Source of the DNA: Sporobolomyces roseus
Lineage: Eukaryota > Basidiomycota > Microbotryomycetes > Sporidiobolales > Sporidiobolaceae
Reading direction: 5' to 3'
Length of the DNA stretch: 64,000 nt
Assembly (NCBI GenBank): GCA_016617785.1
Contig: JADILM010000010.1
Location: 248,001-312,000, forward strand
This document shows, one piece after another, positions 55,872 to 64,000 of this stretch (positions within the stretch are counted from its first letter, which is position 1; the number at the start of each line of letters is the position of its first letter). Both the position numbers and the translations under genes were made by a program. The notes under the pieces were generated by a model. The model was not told where the DNA came from. It did not search any database and worked only from the letters and a program-made list of their open reading frames with translations.

Positions 55872-58085
55872 ATGGCTCAATCAGAGCCAATTCCCTCTAT
55901 CCTACCCTCTCCCAAGCCATCCGTCCTCTCCCGTTTCCTCCCCGCTCTCAATTATCGCCCAACTTTATTCGGTCGTTCCCTCTTCCTCCTCCTCGCCGAA
56001 TTCCTCGCAAACGTGATCATATGGATCGCGACAGTAGCAACTTTCGCACCTCATCAGGACAAGAGGGGAGTTCTGAGTTTGGCAGTGTTGGCTTGGAGTT
56101 TTGGGTTGAGGCATGGGTTGGATATGGGTCAGCTTCCCTCTTGCCCTTGACGTGAGAAGTGATGGACTGACGAGATCGAGGGAGAGATAGATCATATTGT
56201 AGCGATAGATAATGGTAATAATCTTTTTTCTTCCTTCTCACTCAACTTTCGCAAGAACTGAGGTAGACTCGAAACAGTAACGAGGAACTTGGTCAGTATG
56301 GGTAAGCTACCAGTTACAGTAGGGCTATTCTTCTCGTTAGGTCATTCCTCGATTGTAGTAGCATTTACTATCGCGTGAGTTCTTCCCTCTTCTCTTTCTG
56401 AATTCTGCCTCGTTTCCGTACTAATCCCGTGTGAGGGGGGACATAGGATCATCGTGGCGGTGGAAGCTATTGATAAGCTACCGAACATCAGTGAGATTGG
56501 TGGATTGATCGGTAAGGGAGGACTGTCATTTCAGCAGAACGAAGGAAAACGCTGATTATCTTGTCCTCCTTGAAAAGGTGTATCCGTTTCTGCTTCATTC
56601 CTGTTTATACTCGGTGAGTTACGATAGCTCCTCGCTGATAGAGAAAATGCTGACCAAGCTGTCAGATATCAGCGGTGATCAATTCGTTCGTACTTTGGCA
56701 AACTCTTCGACTCGCAAAACAACGGGTACGCTGCAACTTCTCACAACCTCGTGTTTTTCTGGTCGGTTGTCGATTGCGTTGGCTGTGTACAGAAACAAGC
56801 TCGACTCGCTGCCGAAACTGCAGCTCCGATCGAATCAGAATCGGAGAAGCAAGATTTCGAGATCAAGGAGAAGGCGCCGAACGATACATCTTCCGCCCTA
56901 CCAAATCTCGAGAAGTCGGATAGCTCAGAACGACAACAAGGGAACATCGTTGAGGGTTTGCCAGCGACGACGTGTCTAGCTAGGATTGGAAGACCAATTT
57001 TCAGAGTGATTGATCGTCCTTGGAAGGTGAGCTTCCTCCTTCTTGATCCTCCCTACACTCAAGAACTAATTTGATCTCATCTCTTTGCAGATGTATCCAG
57101 TAGGAGTTCTTTTCGGAATGGGTTTCGATACAGCTTCAGAAATGTATGTTGCCCTCTCTCTAGTCCTTCCCTTTTCCCTCTTGCTGATGGCTTTCCTCGC
57201 GTATACAGCTCTCTCCTTGGAGTCTCAGCGCTCGCTTCCGGTCGCCATCAAGTAGCACCAGGTCAAATCATTCTCCTCCCCCTCCTCTTCACCGCCGGAA
57301 TGTCAGCCGTCGATTCCCTCGATTCAGTATTCATGTTATCAGCCTACACTGTCCCTGCTCGATCTCACGCTGCACCCCTCGAGACGACGATGGAGAGGGT
57401 TAAGTGGTGGAAGAGGAAATTACCGAGTGTTTGGGAGAAGAGGGAGAGTAGAATGGAGCTGTTGAACGATGAGAAAGAGATGAGGGTTCTCATGGCACAG
57501 GATCAGGATAAGTTATTGAGTATGTCGGTCGTGCTTACCGTCATATCGATCGTTGTTGCACTCTTGATCTCAATCGTGAGTTCCCTCGTTTCTCTCGTTC
57601 GAGGAATTAATTCGAACTTCATCGATGCTGATTCGACTCCCCTCTTCTTCGCTACCAACAGACTGAGTTTATGGGATTGGCTCTTGAGGAATGTGCTTCA
57701 TGCTCGGAAGCAGCGGAGAATGATTCGGGACTATGTGAGCTCGCTAGACTCTTCTCTTTCTCGACATCTCGCTGACTCTACCTCCTCTTGACATCGACGA
57801 TAGCTGGTCAATGGTGGAGATTCTGGCAATCGATCAACGATAATTGTGCGTTTCACTGTTTCATCTCTCTTTTTATGCGAGCAGAGGAGAATCTGATGTC
57901 GGGATCAATGCAATTGCACAGCTGGGTATCTCGGAGCCGGGGTTGTCGCATTATTCATGTGTGTATTTGGAGGATGGGGTATCGGGAGATGGTGGAAAAG
58001 ACGACAAGTAAGGAAAGCTCTCGCTCTCGAGGAATCGGTGGAAGAAAAGGAAGAGGCGGGAAAGGATCAAGTGCAGGTAGTATAG
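55872..58085 (+). CDS. NIC1: High-affinity nickel/cobalt transporter, NiCoT (Nic1) family
   Basis: A polytopic membrane protein for uptake of Ni2+ or Co2+, which urease and other enzymes need. Signature motifs in order: the first helix GRSLFLLLAEFLANVIIWI, RHGLDM joined over an intron to DHIVAIDNVTR (the HX4DH-type metal-binding motif), LFFSLGHSSIVVAFTIA, a cytoplasmic loop of about 100 residues with EKQDFEIKEKAP, FGMGFDTASEI, LLPLLFTAGMSAVDSLDSVFM, MSVVLTVISIVVALLISI, a short loop, and the last helix SGYLGAGVVALFMCVFGGWG. The tail is charged and ends KDQVQVV at TAG 58085. About ten introns are present. Fungal Nic1 members have the same order. Nothing in the window (no urease gene) shows its use. 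Confidence 0.9.
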
Positions 58086-58361
58086 GCTCATGAGACAAGG
58101 GTATAGGGGATCAGAGTATCTCACAGCAGTATCTTGGGGGTTATAGAAGGGTTTCGAAGGGTAAATTTTGGGATATCATACAGGGTTTTTCGGACGTAGA
58201 ATGCAAAGCTACTGAATTATTGAGCTGACTGTGGAGCTTCGTCGTGAGTATCGTCAAGTGTGGCAAGCGATTCTGCAGGCGCTATTTCAAGAGAAGTCGA
58301 AGTCAGTCTGAAAGGCTATTCATCGTTCGATCAAGCGAGAAGCTCACCTCACCGCAATCTC

Positions 58362-59293
58362 TCAGCCACCGATGAGCGTGAGCCTGCCGAGACCATTACC
58401 ATCGGGTCCATAGGTATCATAGGAAGTTTTCTGGAAGTCTTGAACCCAATAGCGAATGACGGGCGGAAGTTGCGAGAGATCGATCGTTTCAACGGACGAG
58501 ATTCGTTCAGCGACAGCGGTCATTGCTTTTGTTCGAATGGTGAATGGCTCGAGCATCATCATGACTAAAATTGTCGCATAATTCGTGCAGACCCGTAAGT
58601 ACGTCGAAAGCATTTCGAACGGTTTGTCTTTTGGCGTTTCGAAACGCCTACTCGAGATGATATCGCAGACTGCTCCGGACATCATCGTCCAGCATCTCTC
58701 TGATACCGTGTCGCCTGGCGGAGGATCTTTGGTGGGTACAGCGTGAGCTAGCAGCTGAGCTCGAGCGAGGAGCGAACAGGAGGTGAGAGCAGGTTCTTCG
58801 AGGAGATTGCCGCCTTTCGTGATCCCATCCATGAGCTCCTGTTTGACATTCCTCCACGATCTGGATTAGTATCGCACAGGCAGAGCGAGAGCTGTAGATC
58901 TTACGTCGAAAGTTCCGTTCTCTTTGAACAATCCGAGGAGTTTGACGTGTTGCAAGAGCGTCATAGGCGGTAAACTCTGCGCGGCACATGCTCGATTGTG
59001 GTAGGTATCATCTCTGAGGGCTTCGACTAGCGATCTCGTGTGTTGGGAGAGAGGCGGGGCATGAAAGACTGAAGTTGACTTTGAGCAAAGGAATTTGTGG
59101 GTCGGGAAGAGCTGATTCGTGCGTTTCAGCTGATCGTCTCTAGGTGCGGGAGGTAAAGAGGGATCGCGCGAGGACTCACAAGACGTTGACACTGTGTACT
59201 ACAGAATGAAACACTCCAGCACTTCGAGCACCTCTTGTCTGTCTTCCTTTCGCACGCAGCACACTCTTGAAGTTGAGCGGAAGTCTGCGCCAT
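58362..59293 (-). CDS. MYND-finger family protein, copy C (intact)
   Basis: Three exons (59293-59180, 59111-58905, 58838-58362) give 265 residues. The zinc finger is CAAC, CSKC, SFCSTQC in exon 1 plus LFPTHKFLC in exon 2. The rest reads PPLSQHTRSLVEALRDD, LLQHVKLLGLFKENGTFD, then MDGITKGGNLLEEPALTSC, DTVSERCWTMMSG, LSTYLRVCTNYATILV, LEPFTIRTKAMTAVAER and VIRYWVQDFQKTS. Exon 1 and exon 3 have exactly the lengths of copy B (114 and 477 nt), and exon 2 is 207 nt against 198. It is the downstream-most of three tandem copies, all on the minus strand. No function is known. Confidence 0.82.
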
Positions 59294-59576
59294 ACTTGGT
59301 CAGAGAACGAAGTGAGGAGGGTGAAGTGAAGTGAAGTGAAGAGAAGAAGAGATGTCGCCGCATTTTTTGATTTTTCTTTTGACAATCGGTCCGCGGGAAG
59401 TCCGGAGGTTTTAAGGACGATTCATGTTCTCGCGCCAGATGCGCACCTCTGAAGACCGAAGTACGGAGTAGCGAGATCCGCTGCACTCGAGATAAACTCG
59501 AAACGAGACAAAGCGAAATCGCACGACGAGACGTTGGGAAAACCGAGAAAGCTACGAATTGTTTGGCGACATGATC

Positions 59577-60229
59577 ATAGCCGGAGATCATTATCCAGGA
59601 TTTCTCTGATGTAGTGTCTTCTCGGTAGATTTCGTCGCGAGCGTAGCAATCCATAATGAGGTGATTCCTTGCGAGGAGAGCGCAAGCTGTCAACGAGAGT
59701 TCTGGGAGTAGGTTTCCTCCTTTCGTGATGCCGTCCATCAACTCCTGATCAAAGTCGAAAAGGCTAGCACATCAGCTTCATTTGAAAATGAGCGAGACAA
59801 AGGAGACACTGACCTCGAAAGTACCGTCCTGTCTGAAATATCCTAGCATTCCTTAACGTGTTCCAACAGAGTCCTTCCTTTGACATCGCATGCATGATCG
59901 AAATAAGGCTTGTCTCGTAAAGCTTGTACTCGTGATCTCGTAGTTGGAGTGAGAGGAGGGGCTCGGAAGGTTGAGGTCGACTTCGAACAGAGGGATATGT
60001 GTGTAGGGAACAGCTATCAAACAGCGCGTATCAATTAAATTGATCCAAACCGAGGAACAGCGATAGAGCTTACGAGGCGTTGACACTGGGTAGAGCAGAA
60101 GAATGTAACCTTGCACTTGCTGCATCGTTGCTCTGTCTTTTTTTCGCACGCCGAGCAGAGAGACAGTTGCGAGGAAGTTTGTACCTTGGTCGAGGGAGTA
60201 GAAGGACTGTAGAAATGGAAGGAGGTCAT
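59577..60229 (-). pseudogene. MYND-finger family, copy D, truncated and frameshifted
   Basis: Exon 1 (from 60229) is intact and carries a MYND finger start (CSAC, CSKC, FFCSTQC); exon 2 supplies LFPTHISLC and PPLTPTTRSRVQALRD. After LLEHVK the frame is lost by one base (a TAG follows), though the expected LGYFRQDGTFE is readable in the next frame. Exon 3 starts normally (MDGITKGGNLLPELSLTACALL) but homology stops abruptly after SEKSWIMISG at about 59,580, so the last 100 or so residues of the domain are missing. It lies between intact copies C and E. With a frameshift and a 3' truncation it cannot make a complete protein. Confidence 0.82.
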
Positions 60230-60632
60230 TGAAGGAGGAGAAGGAGGTGGTTAAAGGAAGAGAAGTAGGTAAAGGAGGAGAGGAGGAAAAAGAGTCGATT
60301 CCGACTCCTGTCATGCGGCGCCTCCTGGCTTCCTTGAACGCGACGACGGAGAGTCTCGTTGCCGCTCGAACACGTGCACAAAGTCTTCCGCAAGTTCATC
60401 CCTTGCTATACCGTTCCTTCAACCGAGCAGGAGCCAGTCGACTTGTTCACGTTTCGATCCTTTGCGAAGATTTTGAAAACTTCGTTGCTAATAGCACAAC
60501 ATTCATCTATATTCCGGTTTCTACTGGAGGCATACTATCTACCTGTATTACTTCACGAAGATGAGATCGTCATTCGAAACAAGTTCGTCAAGGAGTAAAA
60601 GAGATTTCGTGCTCACATTAACAGAATTCCAC
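60230..60632. other. Spacer between MYND copies D and E
   Basis: A plus-strand frame (60229-60564) is open here, but it is purine-rich at its start and has no domain. This is probably the promoter of copy D plus the 3' flank of copy E. Confidence 0.5.
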
Positions 60633-61561
60633 TCAATCCGCACGCATCAACATCCTCGCACTCGACTGACCTCTCGAACCGTTCGCTTCGAGCGTGGTCT
60701 TCTGGAAATTCTCGATCCAGACGCTGAGGTGAGGAGGAACAACTGACAGATCGAGAGTTTCCTCCGATGCGACTCGTTGAGCCAATGCAGTGACGGCGTT
60801 CCTTCGGATTGTGAAGGGAGCCAAGGTGAGTTGTGTACAGAGGGTGGCGTAGTATGTCGAGGCTCGAAGGTATCTTGAGAGGGTTTTGAACGTATTGAAC
60901 TTGAGACTGAAATGTTGGTCGGCATTCAGCGCCGAAAGCATATCTACGACAGATGCAGAGAACATGAACCAGCATTTCTCTGACACTGTGTCTCCCGGTA
61001 GGCTGGTCGCTTTCGATACATCGTGCAGGTTACGGAGGACGTGAGCTCTCGCGAAGAGAGCGCACATTGTCATATTCGGCTCCTCCAGTAGATTCCCACC
61101 TTTCGTGATCCCGTCCAGTAGTTCCTGTAGAGCTTAGCTTCATTATTTCCAGCCTCATGCTGCGGAAGGCGGTGAGAAGAAGCCCCTCACATCGAAAGTT
61201 CCATCCGTTCGAAAAAACCCAAGAGATTGGACATATTCCACCAGAGTTTTTCGGGGCAAGTTGGCCAACTCGGTATACCTATCGATATAGATGTCGTCTC
61301 GAGTTCTCAGCAGTAGTGCTCTTGTCGCTTGAGTAATCGGTGGAACTTGAAAGGTTGAATCATCAACTTTGCAGAGGGTTTTGTGGGTAGGGAAGAGCTG
61401 TGTGAGTAAGCTGTCAGCTCTGACTGCCCTCTGTGCTACATACAACATTCGAGAGTACTCACGAGCTTCTGACATTCAGCTGAGCAAAAGTAGACTCCAC
61501 AGGACGGACACTGCTTGTCCGCTTGCTTCTCGCACGCTAAACATTGTCTGGAGTCCGGCAT
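60633..61561 (-). CDS. MYND-finger family protein, copy E (intact)
   Basis: Three exons (61561-61463, 61397-61191, 61124-60633) give 265 residues. The finger is CLAC, CPSC, YFCSAEC plus LFPTHKTLC in exon 2. The body reads PPITQATRALLLRTRDD, LVEYVQSLGFFRTDGTFD, LLDGITKGGNLLEEPNMTMC, DTVSEKCWFMFSAS, LSRYLRASTYYATL, LAPFTIRRNAVTALAQR and HLSVWIENFQKTT. The start at 61561 is preferred because it aligns with the starts of the other copies; an in-frame ATG at 61624 also exists. It is the most diverged intact copy of the tandem array, with a C-terminal domain about five residues longer than in copies B and C. Confidence 0.8.
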
Positions 61562-61846
61562 CGTTATGCGGGTGAGTTGAGCAGAGTTGTTGAAGCGAGG
61601 TGAGGAGGAAGGAACAGTCAACATCCGAAAGTTTTCGAAGTTTCAGGTACGCTCAATCGCGGGATCATTCTCATTCTCACTCGAATGTATACGAGAAGAG
61701 CAAGTGACGAATATAGACTTGGTCTGATTTTGGTTGCAAACGAAAAGAGATGAAAAAGAACGAAAAATGAAAACTTCAAGAATGAAAACGAATACGAGAG
61801 CCCTCATCCCCCGACAACTACACTAGCCTAAGACCACTCGATATCT

Positions 61847-64000
61847 CTACTCCTCATCCTTCTTCTCTTCCTCTCCTTCGACCTTCTCCTCAGCATCCTC
61901 CTTCGCGGGATCTTGAGGAGCAGCGATTTCCTCAGCCTCTTCGTTGACCTTGTCCTCAGCTTCGGTCGGCTCAGCGTGAGCTAAAGCTTCGATCTCGGCG
62001 TTGTTGGGAGTAGATGTACCGTTTGTGGAAGGTTTGCCGTTTCCGTTTGACGATTCGAGAGCAGCGGCGATTTTCTTTTCGACGACAGCAACTCGTTCTT
62101 TCGTTACTCGGTCCTGTGACAGACGACTCAGCGAATCAGTAAACTCAAAACAAGGTGATTAGCTAGAAGTGCGAGCTCACCTGGTTATCGACGAAATATT
62201 TCTTCTTCCTTTCCAGGTTCTCGATAGATTGGGGCACATCCTTGCTTGTCAAAGGAGCAGTGATTCCCAATCCCATCAAAGCGGCGAGAGTTCCGAACGG
62301 CAAGTTCAACATTTGATCCTCTTGCTTAGTTTCCTTCTTCTCCTGTTGTTGTTTGTTCGAACCCTTCTTCTTCTTTCCGCCTCCAACGGCACCCCACCCA
62401 GTCGTATCCTCTTCAACAGCATCCCCCTTCTTCTTGAGTACAGTACCCTTTGGTGCTTCTCCCTCAACTTTCCTCAGTTCCAATTTGGGTACTCCGGCAA
62501 CTTCAGGTCGAGAAAACAAGGATCCATTCGAGGAAGTCGATTGTTCGGATCCTCCTCCCGATTGTCCGATACGTTGTTGGAAGAACAGGATCAAGTTGCG
62601 GCAATCCTCGATCTCTCGCTCGAATGCTGGTGCTTGAGCTTCTTCGAGGAGTTGTTGGTTGATCGCGTTGCGTTTCGAGGATTCAGCTTCTCGTCGTTCT
62701 TCCCGTCGTCGCTCGTCTCGCTTGGCTCGATCAGCGTTCAATTTGTCGTCTGTACGCGGGATCGTCTAGCTTAGTCGATGATTAGGACAGTCTGAGGAAG
62801 AAACACAGCTTACAGAATTTATTGTTTGCCTCACGGAAAGCATTAGCTGAAGCCTTCTTCTTCGTGAAAAGTTCATCGAGTTGTGCAGAGACTGTCAGAG
62901 AATACGCTCACGTCAGCTCTCTGGCACAACAAGAGATGAAGCGAAGAATTCGACTGACTAGCGTTCCTCTCCTCGAAAAGCGCATCACGACCTTTACTCT
63001 GTTCGTCCATCTTCCTATTGACTTCGTCCAGTTCCTTCTTGACACTCCTGAACTGTTCATCGAGTTTCTTCTGTTCGGGATCATCCAACAATGCGCGAAT
63101 TTCATCAATCTTCTTCTTGTCGTTGTCGATCGAGGTTTGGAGCGTCGAGAACCCTTCGACCGTCTTGCGTGATTTGCGGAGGGACGAGATTTCGGAGAGT
63201 GCTTTCTTTTCGTCGACGAGTTTCATCGTTCCTGATTCAACTTGACGGTCGAGGTTCCTGTTAGAATCGGACAAACACGATTAATATTTAACGCGCTACT
63301 GCTGATCATCGACAGAGACCAACTTGATTTGGTTATCGACATCTTGAACAGTCTTGTAAGGTAACTTGGCTTTAGCAGTTTGTAACTCGTTAATCTGTTT
63401 CCCCTCTTTCACACGATCAGCATACTCCTCCCTCTCTCTGGCGTCCACTACGAGCTCACCTTTTTCTTGAGCGCCTCTTGCATAGTACCCAACTGTTCAA
63501 CCGTCTTTCCCCTTCCTCCTCGAATCTTTGATTGTTCGTTCCTCAAATCGTCCAATTGTTTCCTCAATTCAATCTTGCGTTCGTGGTTCGGTCCACCTTT
63601 GATAGAGGTATTGGAAATCTTGTTCTTCAAGTCGTTCTGCGAGAGAGAAAGGATGCGATCAGCGAAAGAAAGGAGGGGAGTGGGAAGAGGGAGGAGAGAG
63701 AGGGAGAACGAACGGCTTTCGCTTGGAGTGCATCGATTTGTTTACGTAACTCATCTTGCTCTGCAGTTCGCCGGGGTCGTTTCAGCTACACAGTCGTCAA
63801 GCTGAGAGTAAGAGCGTGAACTGACCTTGATCGTAACTCGCTTTATCGGGTCTACCACTTCCCTCATCCTGTGAGAGCCTCTTCCACCTAGATCAGCAAC
63901 AGCACTCTCTAGAATAGAGAACAGCAAAGCTCACCTTGTTCTTGGGGATCTCTACGACGGTAGCTGCAGGATCCTGACCTTTCTTGTTCAATGAAAGACT
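61847..64000 (-). CDS. BFR1: Bfr1-type nuclear segregation / polysome-associated protein (5' partial)
   Basis: Bfr1 is an mRNP and polysome-associated coiled-coil protein linked to secretion and chromosome segregation in yeast. From the window edge the frame reads SLSLNKKGQDPAATVVEIPK, DEGSGRPDKASYDQ, ELRKQIDALQAKA, NDLKNKISNTSIKGGPNHER, ELRKQLDDLRNEQSKIRGGR, then LDRQVESGTMKLVDEKKALS and EISSLRKSRKTVEGFSTLQ, which are typical Bfr1 blocks. Later come a second coil (FEREIEDCRNLILFFQQRIG), a Lys/Gln-rich patch, LPFGTLAALMGLGITAPLTS and IENLERKKKYFVDNQ. The tail is acidic and ends EEKKDEE at TAG 61847. The gene is cut by the end of the window, losing its first exon. About eight introns are present. 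Confidence 0.9.

Overview
The window is nuclear DNA of a fungus, most likely a basidiomycete yeast or dimorphic species of the Pucciniomycotina type (the subphylum is a low-confidence guess). The reasons are: genes split by many 50-70 nt GT..AG introns with CTGAC/CTGAT-like branch sites close to the 3' splice site; a fungal gene set (Zn2Cys6 regulator, fungal-length IP6 kinase Kcs1, Bfr1, Nic1-type nickel transporter); dense packing on both strands; and pyrimidine-rich leaders. I see no rRNA, tRNA, CRISPR or complete transposon.

Layout. 0-6 kb: prohibitin-2 (-), a HIRIP3-like H2A chaperone candidate (+) and a secreted GH16 beta-glucanase (+). 6-18 kb is a zone of damaged or young genes: a MYND-finger gene with an early stop, an F-box-like gene broken by two frameshifts, a tandem pair of unrecognised paralogs (one frameshifted), a PH-domain gene that does not read cleanly, and an inverted copy of the 3' end of the GH63 gene found 14 kb further on. 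18-35 kb: gamma-glutamyltransferase (-), a small hypothetical (-), a Zn2Cys6 regulator (+), the intact GH63 glucosidase (+), an MPP6-type exosome cofactor (-) and an acidic coiled-coil nuclear protein (+). 36-45 kb: histone H2A.Z (+), a hypothetical (-), a RING protein with SUMO-binding-like motifs (-), a Gly-rich surface protein (+), a second MYND gene (+) and a small hypothetical (+). 45-58 kb: Kcs1 (-), a possible SANT-like protein (-), Golgi GDPase (-), a G-patch protein (+) and a nickel/cobalt transporter (+). 58-64 kb: a tandem array of three MYND-family copies (one a pseudogene) and Bfr1, which runs off the window.

The most notable feature is the repeated MYND-finger family. Five copies in 64 kb share one architecture: a MYND finger split by an intron between its sixth Cys and its His, then a conserved domain of about 225 residues that I cannot name. 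Three copies appear intact (262-265 aa), one is a clear pseudogene and one carries an early in-frame TGA. This looks like a lineage-specific birth-and-death family of unknown function. The other genes are mostly unrelated housekeeping functions. Several concern chromatin (H2A.Z, the HIRIP3-like protein, the RING protein), but I see no operon-like logic linking them.

All exon structures were read by eye from splice signals and protein continuity. Outer boundaries are more reliable than internal ones.
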